Shown here piece after piece: positions 37,894-44,940 of a stretch of DNA of 60,474 bases. The stretch is from a virus, in the IMG/VR virus record IMGVR_UViG_3300008267_000327, positions 1 through 60,474 of that record; one strand, written 5' to 3'. The notes under the pieces were generated by a model. It did not search any database and was not told the origin of the DNA. It saw nothing but the letters and a program-made list of their open reading frames with translations. Numbering within the stretch: the first letter of the stretch is position 1; the number at the start of each line of letters is the position of its first letter. The position numbers were made by a program, and so were the translations under genes.

Positions 37894-38246
37894 AAATAGG
37901 AATTATTGGAAGTAGAACATTTAATAACTATGAACTTCTTAAAGAGGTCATGTCCGACTACATTTATCAAGGGTCTTTACTTGACTGTGAACTTGTTGTA
38001 AGTGGTGGTGCAAATGGTGCGGACAAACTTGGTGAGAAGTGGGCCAAGGAAAATGGGATTCCCACTCTCATATTCAAACCGGATTGGAATAAGTATGGTA
38101 AATCTGCCGGTTTTATAAGGAATGAAGATATTATAAAAAATTCTGATTTTGTAGTTGTATTTTGGGACGAAGTCTCGAAAGGGACTAAAAGTTCCATAGA
38201 TTTAGCAATAAAACACGATATTCCTGTGAGAATTGTTACTTTTTAG
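37890..38246 (+). CDS. SLOG-family protein (DUF2493/YspA-like)
   Basis: A 118-residue Rossmann-like protein. Seen: 'MKIGIIGSRTFNNYELL' at the N-terminus, 'LVVSGGANGADKLGEKWAKE' (residues 32-51), 'FKPDWNKYGKSAGFIRNEDI', and 'DFVVVFWDEVSKGTKSSIDL'. This is the full motif set of the DUF2493/YspA branch of SLOG proteins, thought to bind nucleotide or nucleotide-derived ligands. Members are frequent in phages; precise function is not known, with suggestions of signalling-nucleotide sensing or counter-defence. It overlaps the primase stop by 4 nt. Confidence 0.85.
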   Translation: MKIGIIGSRTFNNYELLKEVMSDYIYQGSLLDCELVVSGGANGADKLGEKWAKENGIPTLIFKPDWNKYGKSAGFIRNEDIIKNSDFVVVFWDEVSKGTKSSIDLAIKHDIPVRIVTF

Positions 38247-38294
38247 TTCGTTTTTTAGATATTTTCTAAATCTTGTAGATAAGAAAAAAAAACT

Positions 38295-38325
38295 TTTGGT
38301 GGTAACCAAAAAGGTCATATCTTTG
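38295..38325 (+). promoter_or_regulatory. Bacteroidota-type promoter TTTG-N19-TATCTTTG
   Basis: TTTG at 38295-38298, 19-nt spacer, TATCTTTG at 38318-38325. The leader to ATG 38347 is 21 nt and contains TTCTAAATCAAT, which recurs in the leader at 38594-38613. A small hairpin TTTAGA/TCTAAA lies upstream. Confidence 0.75.
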
Positions 38326-38346
38326 TGTTCTAAATCAATTAAGGGT

Positions 38347-38580
38347 ATGAAGAACAACAATATCAAAGTAGGGGATTTCGTTAAAGCGATGTTCAATGGT
38401 TCACCGGTTCGAGGTGTTGTGACAGATATTAAAAAGGGTGTAATAGTAATTGAAAAGTATCAAGGAACGGGTCATTGGGACGTTACAACGGGTTACACTA
38501 CTTACACAGGAACTAATACCTTCTTGAATATAAGAAAAATTGATAGTATCGAAAAAATAAATTTGGCGGTTCAAAAATAA
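38347..38580 (+). CDS. hypothetical small protein, possible SH3-like fold
   Basis: A 77-residue protein from ATG 38347. An upstream in-frame extension would run through the promoter and is rejected. It has short beta-like strands 'IKVGDFVKAMFNG' and 'RGVVTDIKKGVIVIEKY', a pattern compatible with a small SH3- or KOW-like barrel, but this is a guess from strand pattern. It is driven by its own host-type promoter. Its final codons contain the -33 box of the next promoter. Confidence 0.7.
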   Translation: MKNNNIKVGDFVKAMFNGSPVRGVVTDIKKGVIVIEKYQGTGHWDVTTGYTTYTGTNTFLNIRKIDSIEKINLAVQK

Positions 38581-38593
38581 CATCTTACTTTTA
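38562..38593 (+). promoter_or_regulatory. Bacteroidota-type promoter TTTG-N20-TACTTTTA
   Basis: TTTG at 38562-38565, 20-nt spacer, TACTTTTA at 38586-38593, a 20-nt leader and ATG 38614. It starts with TTTGGCGGTT, close to the neighbouring promoters. Confidence 0.72.
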
Positions 38594-38613
38594 CATTCTA
38601 AATCAATAAAACA

Positions 38614-39081
38614 ATGACAACAACTACCACAACTCCGACAACCTCAGTAATCAAATTGACAAAAAACCCGGTATTAGCGGGAGACGTATTTTACGGAAAC
38701 ATCGAACTTACAATCAAGGATAAATCACATAATGTGATTGTATCAAACCATATGAAAGAGGATAAAAAATATGAGTTCCGTTTGGCAACAAAGTGTCAAG
38801 CAGGATTCATCTCAATTTCTGATTATACTGATACACCAAAAGGTGTGATTACTAGTTGGAAAAAAGGTGCTCTTGTTAACATTCAGGTTAAGAATGAGTA
38901 TGGAACTTGGAGTAATGTTTATACTGTAAAAACCGGTAAGTGGCATTCAATTGACAAGTCATTTTTGGATGTGTTGACTGTAGGTGATATGAGACAATCA
39001 TTTCCTGACATGTGTGATGATAATTTGTGGAAAAAGTTAGGTGCTAAAACTTGGGCGGACAAAGCGTTCGTTCAGAACTAA
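38614..39081 (+). CDS. hypothetical protein preceding the tRNA island
   Basis: A 155-residue protein beginning with a Thr-rich run and followed by beta-rich sequence ('VFYGNIELTIKDKSHNVIV', 'CQAGFISISDYTDTPKGVI') and a helical end 'DNLWKKLGAKTWADKAF'. No recognised domain, signal peptide or membrane segment. It has a clear host-type promoter with the same leader type as the upstream gene. The RNA island follows directly after its stop, so the tRNA could be processed from this transcript. Confidence 0.72.
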   Translation: MTTTTTTPTTSVIKLTKNPVLAGDVFYGNIELTIKDKSHNVIVSNHMKEDKKYEFRLATKCQAGFISISDYTDTPKGVITSWKKGALVNIQVKNEYGTWSNVYTVKTGKWHSIDKSFLDVLTVGDMRQSFPDMCDDNLWKKLGAKTWADKAFVQN

Positions 39082-39222
39082 AAAACTAGTCCGCAGGCCA
39101 CGGAATCGAAACACGGAGAACGCCTCTCAGAATAGAGTTCACTCTTGCACAGGCACACTACCTCCCCGAATCGTTTGTCGGCAAAGTTGGCAACTCTTAT
39201 ATGAGGTTCAAAAGTTGCAAAT
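39082..39222 (+). ncRNA. GC-richer structured region upstream of tRNA
   Basis: This 141-nt stretch has no convincing gene and is visibly richer in G and C than its surroundings. It contains several hairpins: CTCT/AGAG around 39125-39138, CCGA/TCGG around 39157-39182, and GCAACT/AGTTGC at 39190-39218 with an inner CTC/GAG. The last hairpin ends 4 nt before the tRNA. It may be a second non-coding RNA, a processing leader, or the remains of tRNA genes. I found no complete cloverleaf in it on either strand. Confidence 0.4.
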
Positions 39223-39308
39223 AGTCAGGTGGCGGAATGGAAGACGCTATACTTAAGCAGTTGAAGCTGGGTAATTCAACAATACAGGTTCAAATCCTGT
39301 CCTGACTA
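39223..39308 (+). tRNA. tRNA-Leu-like (probable anticodon UAA), poorly paired anticodon stem
   Basis: Seen: acceptor stem AGTCAGG (39223-39229) with CCTGACT (39301-39307) and discriminator A; a Leu-type D arm TGGCGGAATGGAAGACGC; and a perfect T arm ACAGG-TTCAAAT-CCTGT. The total of 86 nt fits a type II tRNA with a long variable arm. The loop CTTAAGC would give anticodon UAA (Leu). However, its stem pairs only in about three of five positions, and the downstream GTTGAA/TTCAAC pairing competes with it. Amino acid identity is therefore likely and anticodon uncertain. CCA is not encoded. Confidence 0.7.
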
Positions 39309-39323
39309 CTAAAATTTTTTATT

Positions 39324-39605
39324 ATGACATTTTTTATCAAGTTTATTTTGGTTATGGTTGCCATGATTTTGGCTGACGTTTGTTGGACTATGTATTTCAT
39401 AGAGACAGAAAAGAGAAGGTCAGTACCAGCTGGATTGTGGGGCGCAGCAATTCTACTATTTGGTTCTTTGGTAACGATGAACTATGTAGATGACCACCGG
39501 TTATTAGGTGCTGCGGTTATTGGCTCATTTATTGGTGTTTACATTACAATCGAATGGAAAAAGAAAAAAGAAAAAAATAAGGATAGTGTTTCAAAAGTTT
39601 ATTAA
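39324..39605 (+). CDS. small integral membrane protein
   Basis: A 93-residue protein with three predicted membrane segments: 'FFIKFILVMVAMILADVCW' (3-21), 'GLWGAAILLFGSLVTMNYV' (38-56), and 'LLGAAVIGSFIGVYITIEW' (60-78). It ends in a lysine-rich tail, which suggests a cytoplasmic C-terminus. It follows the tRNA by 15 nt. It could act in superinfection exclusion or lysis control, but nothing specific identifies it. It overlaps the next gene by 20 nt. Confidence 0.75.
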   Translation: MTFFIKFILVMVAMILADVCWTMYFIETEKRRSVPAGLWGAAILLFGSLVTMNYVDDHRLLGAAVIGSFIGVYITIEWKKKKEKNKDSVSKVY

Positions 39606-39906
39606 AGTTAAATTGAGTGAAATAGAAAAACCTCGAAATCTTAGTTGGAGTAAAAGACAATTACGACTCGAAAAAGAACTACTCTCAAAACCTTTGAAAT
39701 ATCCTCTGATAATTTCAAAAGACATGAAATTGTTGGACGGTAATCATAGATACCAAAGTTTATTAAATAATTTTGGAGAAGAATATGAGATAGTTGTTAG
39801 AAAGATTTCAATAACCAAAAGAGTTTATAACCTTTTGGTTTTTCTGTTTTCTCCAATTCTAATACCGGTTGGAGTATTTTATTTTTGTAAGTCAATTTTC
39901 AATTAA
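39586..39906 (+). CDS. ParB N-terminal-like domain protein with C-terminal membrane segment
   Basis: A 106-residue protein, most likely from GTG 39586, which overlaps the preceding gene and follows an AAGGAT purine stretch. Seen: 'FIKVKLSEIEKPRNLSW', 'YPLIISKDMKLLDGNHRYQS' and 'IVVRKI', the sequence pattern of ParB/sulfiredoxin-like nuclease folds, whose conserved 'DGNHR' resembles the catalytic G-x-H-R. A hydrophobic helix 'LLVFLFSPILIPVGVFYF' closes the protein, an unusual addition for this fold. Function unknown; perhaps a membrane-tethered nuclease or CTP-binding protein. Confidence 0.65.
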   Translation: MFQKFIKVKLSEIEKPRNLSWSKRQLRLEKELLSKPLKYPLIISKDMKLLDGNHRYQSLLNNFGEEYEIVVRKISITKRVYNLLVFLFSPILIPVGVFYFCKSIFN

Positions 39907-39920
39907 AGACTCTTTTATTG

Positions 39921-39928
39921 TATTTATA
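39921..39928 (+). promoter_or_regulatory. TATTTATA promoter-like element, 13 nt before ATG
   Basis: TATTTATA ends 13 nt before ATG 39942, the same spacing as at 8822 and 17990. No TTTG box at -33. Confidence 0.5.
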
Positions 39929-39941
39929 TAAAAAAAGTTTG

Positions 39942-41054
39942 ATGAAAGTTATTTTAACAGAAAAACAATATGAAAAACTCAAAGGTGAAATGGAAGAAGC
40001 CTTGGGTGTCCCGGAAGGTATATTAGAAGTAGGGGAAGAAATCTACGATTTGATTATAAAAAATTTGGAAGAATTCGAAGGAGATATTGATGATTTAAAT
40101 CAAGACGGTATTGAATTCGAACACACATTTAAAGTAGGTGACCACTATTTCTATAGAGTAAAATTGAATTTCCAAATTGAAGAACACGAAGAAGCCAAAA
40201 AAGTCGATATGGTTGGAATGAGTTCTGAAAATGAAGCCGAATTAGACGACAGATTTGTTTTACAAAGTAGAAGAGACCCGGATGAGATAATTATAGGATT
40301 TAAATTTTTTATCGAATCAGGACAAGGGGTAGAAGACATAGTTGATTATATAAAAAAATATAGGAAAGAAGATATTCCGTCACTAACTCATGAAATTAAA
40401 CATGCTTTCAGAGACGTAAAACAGAAAGGCGATAAACCTAGAGATAGGTCCATTTATGTTGCAACACAAATGATTAGAGAAACGTTTGGTTATGTTCCGG
40501 CATTAAACGAATTCTTGTTTAATTCATATTTCATACACGTAATAGAAAATGTTGTCAGACCTACAGAAATGGCTGCGGAAATGAGAATCAATAATGTATC
40601 ACAAAAAGAGTTTCTGAATTTCTTTCTAAATACGGAAATGATTCTAAGACTAAAACAAATACAAAATTTCAGTTATACCGAATTCAAAGAAAAATTGAAA
40701 ACAAAAGATATTGACAGAATCAAAAAACTTTTAGACGCCATCGATTCCGATTATGATGGAAAGAGTGATGAAGAAATTGTTAATGAATTTCTCAAATTAT
40801 TTTTAGTCAATTTGACTAACAGTAAAAATGAAGTCATGAAAGAGATTCTGACAAATAATATGTTTGAAAAAATGTTCGGACTTAGAGGAGATAAAGACCA
40901 ATTTTTTAGAAAATTCGTATCATATACTACCAAGTTTGGTTATGATTACGATGCATTTTTTGAGAGTGAAGAAAAATACTTCCACCGGGTTGCGAACCAA
41001 ATGATAAAAAAACTTGCCAAGTTGTATGCTATGGCTAAGAAAGACTCTGAATAA
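39942..41054 (+). CDS. putative zincin-like (HExxH) protein, possibly virion-associated
   Basis: A 370-residue protein from ATG 39942. Seen: 'LTHEIKHAF' with H150-E151-x-x-H154, the zinc-metallopeptidase signature, and downstream acidic residues in 'RPTEMAAEMR' (E209/E213) that could supply a third ligand. The N-terminus 'MKVILTEKQYEKLKGEMEEA' is a short amphipathic helix. The preceding TATTTATA element puts it with the virion genes, so an internal or structural protease is possible. No signal peptide. It might instead be a structural protein in which the motif is chance, but the strand-helix context supports the zincin reading. Confidence 0.65.
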   Translation: MKVILTEKQYEKLKGEMEEALGVPEGILEVGEEIYDLIIKNLEEFEGDIDDLNQDGIEFEHTFKVGDHYFYRVKLNFQIEEHEEAKKVDMVGMSSENEAELDDRFVLQSRRDPDEIIIGFKFFIESGQGVEDIVDYIKKYRKEDIPSLTHEIKHAFRDVKQKGDKPRDRSIYVATQMIRETFGYVPALNEFLFNSYFIHVIENVVRPTEMAAEMRINNVSQKEFLNFFLNTEMILRLKQIQNFSYTEFKEKLKTKDIDRIKKLLDAIDSDYDGKSDEEIVNEFLKLFLVNLTNSKNEVMKEILTNNMFEKMFGLRGDKDQFFRKFVSYTTKFGYDYDAFFESEEKYFHRVANQMIKKLAKLYAMAKKDSE

Positions 41055-41059
41055 TCAAA

Positions 41060-41067
41060 TATTTATT
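41060..41067 (+). promoter_or_regulatory. TATTTATT promoter-like element, 4 nt before ATG
   Basis: TATTTATT, then TGAA, then ATG 41072. Same 4-nt spacing as the copies at 6517 and, on the minus strand, 24553. Confidence 0.45.
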
Positions 41068-41071
41068 TGAA

Positions 41072-42082
41072 ATGAAAGATATTATACTCAAAATCATTAT
41101 GGAAGAGGTTGAAAACCAAAACCCCCTCACCCCTATTGAAGTAAAGTTATTCAAAGAATTAAATAAAGGCACAAACAAGTTAGAGTCAGACAAAAAAATA
41201 TTAGAAAAATTAGATACTATTCTGGCTTATCTATCTATACCAAAAAAAACTGCAAAGTATTATCTTGCTCTTTATAAAGCAAACTATAGACCGGAAGGAG
41301 ACTATCAAAATTTAACTTCAGATGAATTTTTTGGTTTAAGGCATTTACCACCAACAAGAACAACAAACGTTGAGTCGGACACATATTCAACCGCAAAACT
41401 ACCTTTCAAGGGTTCAAATCTTTATGGTAAGTGGGAAAAAGATTCTAAAGGTGTTGAATACTATGTTATTGTCTCTTACAATTGGTATCCAATTTATTTA
41501 TTTAAAGAAGATAAATGGTATAAAATTTATCACCCATATTCTACTTCAACTAGTAAACAAATGTCCAATGTAAATCCAATTGAATATGATTCATCTATTG
41601 GAACGGATGTTATTTTTGTTACAAAAGATGAGATGGGTGCTTTAAGGTATAATGCGACTTATGAGGACATCATGAGTAAAAAACCAAAAGAGTTATTAAA
41701 AAGAAAAGAAGATTTTTTAAGTAAAAGGGCGACATCAGTAGGTGGAGGTAGATGGGGAAATTATATTAAAGTAAAATTCAAAATAACAGACATAAGAGAA
41801 GAAGGAGATAAGGCGGTTATTGATGTTACTGTAATTGACGCCGGACCAACTGAAGGTGACGGTTCAAGAAAAATGATTCCGACAAAAGGAAAATACTTAA
41901 CAGGAGAAATACCTGATATAACTAAAGAAAAGGTAGAAAAAACTATCAAAAATAAAATTTTATTAAATTTCAAACAGTTTCTTGGAAATTTTCCAAAATG
42001 GAGCGAAGAAACCGGTTATGATTTGGATACTTATCCTGAAAAACATACAGTCAAATTTAATTTTATACATCCAAATGTGTAA
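41072..42082 (+). CDS. hypothetical protein, probably virion-associated
   Basis: A 336-residue lysine-rich protein of unknown family. The N-terminus 'MKDIILKIIMEEVENQNPL' is an amphipathic helix ending in acidic residues, similar in style to the starts encoded at 39942 and 55729. The middle contains a beta stretch 'YYVIVSYNWYPIYLFKEDKW', where a ligand or structural domain could sit. Promoter of the TATTTATT class; a strong terminator directly follows, so this is a single- or two-gene unit. Function not recognised. Confidence 0.75.
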   Translation: MKDIILKIIMEEVENQNPLTPIEVKLFKELNKGTNKLESDKKILEKLDTILAYLSIPKKTAKYYLALYKANYRPEGDYQNLTSDEFFGLRHLPPTRTTNVESDTYSTAKLPFKGSNLYGKWEKDSKGVEYYVIVSYNWYPIYLFKEDKWYKIYHPYSTSTSKQMSNVNPIEYDSSIGTDVIFVTKDEMGALRYNATYEDIMSKKPKELLKRKEDFLSKRATSVGGGRWGNYIKVKFKITDIREEGDKAVIDVTVIDAGPTEGDGSRKMIPTKGKYLTGEIPDITKEKVEKTIKNKILLNFKQFLGNFPKWSEETGYDLDTYPEKHTVKFNFIHPNV

Positions 42083-42087
42083 TTAAT

Positions 42088-42118
42088 AATCCCTCCCCAT
42101 AAAGGAGGGATTTTTTTT
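42088..42118 (+). terminator. strong intrinsic terminator
   Basis: An 8-bp stem ATCCCTCC/GGAGGGAT with a 7-nt loop is followed by eight T. It separates the late-type unit upstream from the host-type promoter at 42127. Confidence 0.92.
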
Positions 42119-42126
42119 ATAAAAAA

Positions 42127-42158
42127 TTTGGTAGTTTCAGAAACATTTACTATTTTTA
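42127..42158 (+). promoter_or_regulatory. Bacteroidota-type promoter TTTG-N20-TATTTTTA
   Basis: TTTG at 42127-42130, 20-nt spacer, TATTTTTA at 42151-42158, a 19-nt leader, ATG 42178. The spacer begins GTAGTTTCAGAA, almost identical to the promoter at 36503. Confidence 0.75.
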
Positions 42159-42177
42159 CACCCTAAACAATTACAGT

Positions 42178-42483
42178 ATGAAACCAACTACCAAATCAGC
42201 ATCCGGAACATCATTCCACAACACAACATTTCAAGCAACGCCAAATCAACTTTTAGAATTGTTGGGAGAACCTTATGGTGACTACAATGATGGAAGTGAT
42301 AAGACCAACTTTGATTGGACTATGGAAACTGAAACCGGTGATGTCTTTACAGTATATGATTGGAAATATTACCACGTATTAGATATGAACACAGTTTATG
42401 AGTGGCATATTGGTGGTAAGGGTAAGAATATTACAGAAATTGCGTTACAAGAAATAAATCAATTACTTAATAATAAAAATTAA
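42178..42483 (+). CDS. hypothetical small phage protein
   Basis: A 101-residue protein with 'TPNQLLELLGEPYGDYNDGS' and 'YDWKYYHVLDMNTVYEWHIG', a mixed alpha/beta pattern. No family recognised. First gene after a strong terminator and host-type promoter, so probably an early gene leading the cluster that runs through 46 kb. Four nt separate it from the next gene. Confidence 0.72.
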   Translation: MKPTTKSASGTSFHNTTFQATPNQLLELLGEPYGDYNDGSDKTNFDWTMETETGDVFTVYDWKYYHVLDMNTVYEWHIGGKGKNITEIALQEINQLLNNKN

Positions 42484-42487
42484 TGTT

Positions 42488-42760
42488 ATGCCAACATTTT
42501 ATGCAGACGATATTGACATCGAACCACATGAATTCGTGTCGGCGTGTCGAAAAAAAGAAATTCAAGAACTGATAGAAGAGTTAGTAGAATCAGGACATTT
42601 ACCACCAAGTGTTAAATCGTGGTCAAAAAAAGAAAACCCAAAGGGATTTCATCCAATGGAAGTCCGATTAGAAACCTCATTGGATAAATTACATGGAAAT
42701 TATCACCGACTAACAAGTGAGGAAGAAGAAACTATAATTAAAATTGCGAACAGATTATGA
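42488..42760 (+). CDS. hypothetical small phage protein
   Basis: A 90-residue acidic, helical protein ('CRKKEIQELIEELVESGHLP', 'SLDKLHGNYHRLTSEEEETI'). It is not recognised functionally. It overlaps the nuclease gene by 4 nt (ATGA) and is in an operon with it. No membrane or metal-binding motif. Confidence 0.72.
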   Translation: MPTFYADDIDIEPHEFVSACRKKEIQELIEELVESGHLPPSVKSWSKKENPKGFHPMEVRLETSLDKLHGNYHRLTSEEEETIIKIANRL

Positions 42761-43412
42761 ATTTAAAAGATATTGCACAAGAAATAAGAAACGTTATTTC
42801 GCAGAAACAATCAGAGTTGGGGTTAGAGTTTTTCGAGGAGGAACACAAATACCAAATGAAGGATACGGATGGGAAAATCAAAAACGACTTTCCCTCCGTA
42901 TCTAAGGTATTAAAATGTTTTTATGACGAGTTCCCAACGGAAGAAGCGGCTTACAAGAAATCAGGTGGAGACCCCGACGAACAAGAAAGGTTGATAAAAG
43001 AGTGGGCCGATGCGGGTGATTACGCAACTAATATGGGTAGTAGAACTCACTTTATCTTGGAAATAAATTGTGGCTTATGGAGAATAAAGATAAGACGGGG
43101 TATGGGTTGGTTATAACTGATTGGAAGACGAACAAAATTAAGAACTTTCAAACAACCCGTTATACCAAAAAAATGAAAACACCATTTCACTTTGTGGATG
43201 ATTATGCACTCGGACACTACTACATTCAGTTACCTCTGTATTGTAAGTTGTTCTTGAAGATGTTGGAGGGTAGTAAGTATGAAAACCTGAGTCTCTATGG
43301 TGGTGTTGTAGTCCTGTTAAAGGATGACTCGGATTACGTGGAGTATAGAATACCAAAAGAAGTCATTAGCACAACGATGCAAATGACAGTAAAAAACTAT
43401 CTTAAAAAATAA
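42757..43412 (+). pseudogene. RecB-like PD-(D/E)XK nuclease gene with internal, frame-changing deletion
   Basis: Frame 1 (42757-43116) encodes the N-terminus of a RecB-like phage nuclease, ending correctly at 'MGSRTHFILE' near residue 104. It then reads out of frame to a stop. From about 43066 the next frame carries the C-terminal half: 'WLMENKDKTGYGLVITDWKTNK' and 'HYYIQLPLYCKLFLKMLEG'. The 'DWKTN' is the second half of the catalytic motif. The middle of the protein, including the PD-type acidic residue usually just before 'KVWL', is missing. The junction lies around 43055-43066 and shows AATAAA-type microhomology. Re-initiation could make two fragments, but neither would hold a full active site. 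Confidence 0.78.
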
Positions 43413-43417
43413 ATAAT

Positions 43418-43858
43418 ATGACAGCAGTAGAATGGTTAATAAATGAACTTCAACTTTATTATGAAGGGAAATCAAAACTTGTTTATTATGAAATTATTGA
43501 ACAAGCCAAAGAAATGGAAAAGCAACAGATGCATAAATGTGCTTCATTTTGGAGAGGTAAAGAAAATAAAATAGAAATACCAATATTTGAACAATACTAC
43601 AATGAAACTTATGGAAGTAAGGGAAGTGATGTTCCTCAATTAAAATATAAAGATGGGACACCAATAAGGTCTTATGATTCTGCTAAAATACAAGAAATGG
43701 TAAAGTTAATGAATGAACCCACATCTTCCCAAACAGAAATATCAGATGAGGAGATTGAGAAGGAAGCGTCAAGGATACACGGGGTAGGTTCTATGCTCTG
43801 GGAAGAAGGTGCTAAATGGTATAGAGAACAATTAAAAAGTAAAATATGTCAAAAGTAG
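43418..43858 (+). CDS. hypothetical phage protein
   Basis: A 146-residue protein beginning 'MTAVEWLINELQLYYEGKSK', followed by a helical segment 'IIEQAKEMEKQQMHKCASFW' and an acidic C-terminus. This start is a common feature of small proteins in Bacteroidota phages; function unknown. It overlaps the next gene by 13 nt. Composition and codon use match its neighbours. Confidence 0.75.
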   Translation: MTAVEWLINELQLYYEGKSKLVYYEIIEQAKEMEKQQMHKCASFWRGKENKIEIPIFEQYYNETYGSKGSDVPQLKYKDGTPIRSYDSAKIQEMVKLMNEPTSSQTEISDEEIEKEASRIHGVGSMLWEEGAKWYREQLKSKICQK

Positions 43859-44703
43859 AAGAATTAAGGGCGAAATACCCAAAAATAACAAACGCAACCT
43901 TCAAAAAATTTGAAGAAGGAGATGAAACAAAAACAAAAAAATACCTACCATTTATGTTAAAATTGTGGGTAAATAGAAGTAGTGAAATTTCAAATTCAAC
44001 AGAACTGGTTAAGTTGGTTAATATGTTTGATGAACTTTTACCATATATTGAAAATAAGGACATTTACCACAAGGACTATGAGGATATTACTTTTTTCCTA
44101 AAAGTCATTAATGATGCGATGAATGAAAAAAATGAAAAAACCTTTGTCCGGAAGGAACATGCAAATGTTCTTCACGAATGTGATGAATATATTTTATTAC
44201 AACCACTAACACATAGAGGTTCATTAAAGTATGGGGCAAATACCAAATGGTGCACTTCAAGTAAAAAAGATAAAAACACTTTCGAAAGATACACTAAAAA
44301 TGGATTTCTCGTTTATTTTTTATCAAAAAAAGAAGATAAGTCAGAAGACGTAAAAAAATTAGCTTTTTTTTCTAACTATGGTGATGACCCCCTACTTTCC
44401 GGTGTAGAACTATATGACTCTTTGGACAAACGAATTTCTTTTACCAGAGTCGTAGAAGGTGGATGGGATATAAACCAATTATTTGCGGCAATGGCCATCT
44501 ACCGGGCGAACTTCACAAACGAAACTAGAGTGACCTATGCAAAACAATCAATCAATAAGGCGGTCTTGACCCTCACAAGTATAGATTTCGACTTATTGAG
44601 ACAACAAATCGATATAGTTGAGAAATCAAAAAATAATGACTATATTAGTGATATAAAAGAAAAAATAAACGAGTTTATAAAACAAATTCCAGTAAACATA
44701 TGA
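43846..44703 (+). CDS. phage protein with 'KYGANTKWCTSS' motif, function unknown
   Basis: A 285-residue protein. The central 'LTHRGSLKYGANTKWCTSSK' followed by 'FERYTKNGFLVYFL' is a conserved pattern I know from uncharacterised proteins in many tailed phages (YGxxTKWCT with an invariant Trp-Cys). It suggests an enzyme or ligand-binding site, not a structural role. The ends are helical and lysine-rich. Overlaps: 13 nt with the previous gene, 4 nt (ATGA) with the next. Operon membership with nuclease and recombination genes hints at DNA metabolism or host takeover, but this is inference. Confidence 0.7.
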   Translation: MSKVEELRAKYPKITNATFKKFEEGDETKTKKYLPFMLKLWVNRSSEISNSTELVKLVNMFDELLPYIENKDIYHKDYEDITFFLKVINDAMNEKNEKTFVRKEHANVLHECDEYILLQPLTHRGSLKYGANTKWCTSSKKDKNTFERYTKNGFLVYFLSKKEDKSEDVKKLAFFSNYGDDPLLSGVELYDSLDKRISFTRVVEGGWDINQLFAAMAIYRANFTNETRVTYAKQSINKAVLTLTSIDFDLLRQQIDIVEKSKNNDYISDIKEKINEFIKQIPVNI

Positions 44704-44939
44704 GCGAAATAATCGGACAACCCCAAATCTCCCTAAAAGAACAACCCACAATAGTTTGTGAGTCATGTGGTTCTGAATTCTTTAGAGAAGTAACAATGTT
44801 AAAAAAAGTATCACGACTACTAACCGGAGCGGCAAACGACACAATTGTTCCATTCCCAACTTACATGTGTAATAGTTGTGGTTATGTTAATAAAGATTTA
44901 AGAATATTTGATGACGAAACACCAAAAATTGAAGAATAA
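44700..44939 (+). CDS. small zinc-ribbon protein
   Basis: A 79-residue protein with two CxxC knuckles, 'CESCGSEFF' (near residue 20) and 'YMCNSCGYVN' (near 57), separated by about 35 residues. This spacing suits a zinc ribbon. The acidic C-terminus 'FDDETPKIEE' is flexible. Such proteins may bind DNA, RNA or RNA polymerase. It overlaps the previous stop by 4 nt and is followed after 1 nt by the gp47 gene. Confidence 0.78.
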   Translation: MSEIIGQPQISLKEQPTIVCESCGSEFFREVTMLKKVSRLLTGAANDTIVPFPTYMCNSCGYVNKDLRIFDDETPKIEE

Positions 44940-44940
44940 A

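Noticed and set aside
39082-39222. Second complete tRNA, either strand
   Set aside because: A minus-strand TTTCGATTC resembles a T loop, but no matching T stem or acceptor stem could be formed.
39041-39256. A 71-codon plus-strand frame through the RNA island
   Set aside because: It overlaps the structured RNA and the tRNA 5' half, has arginine-rich unnatural composition and no promoter or start context.
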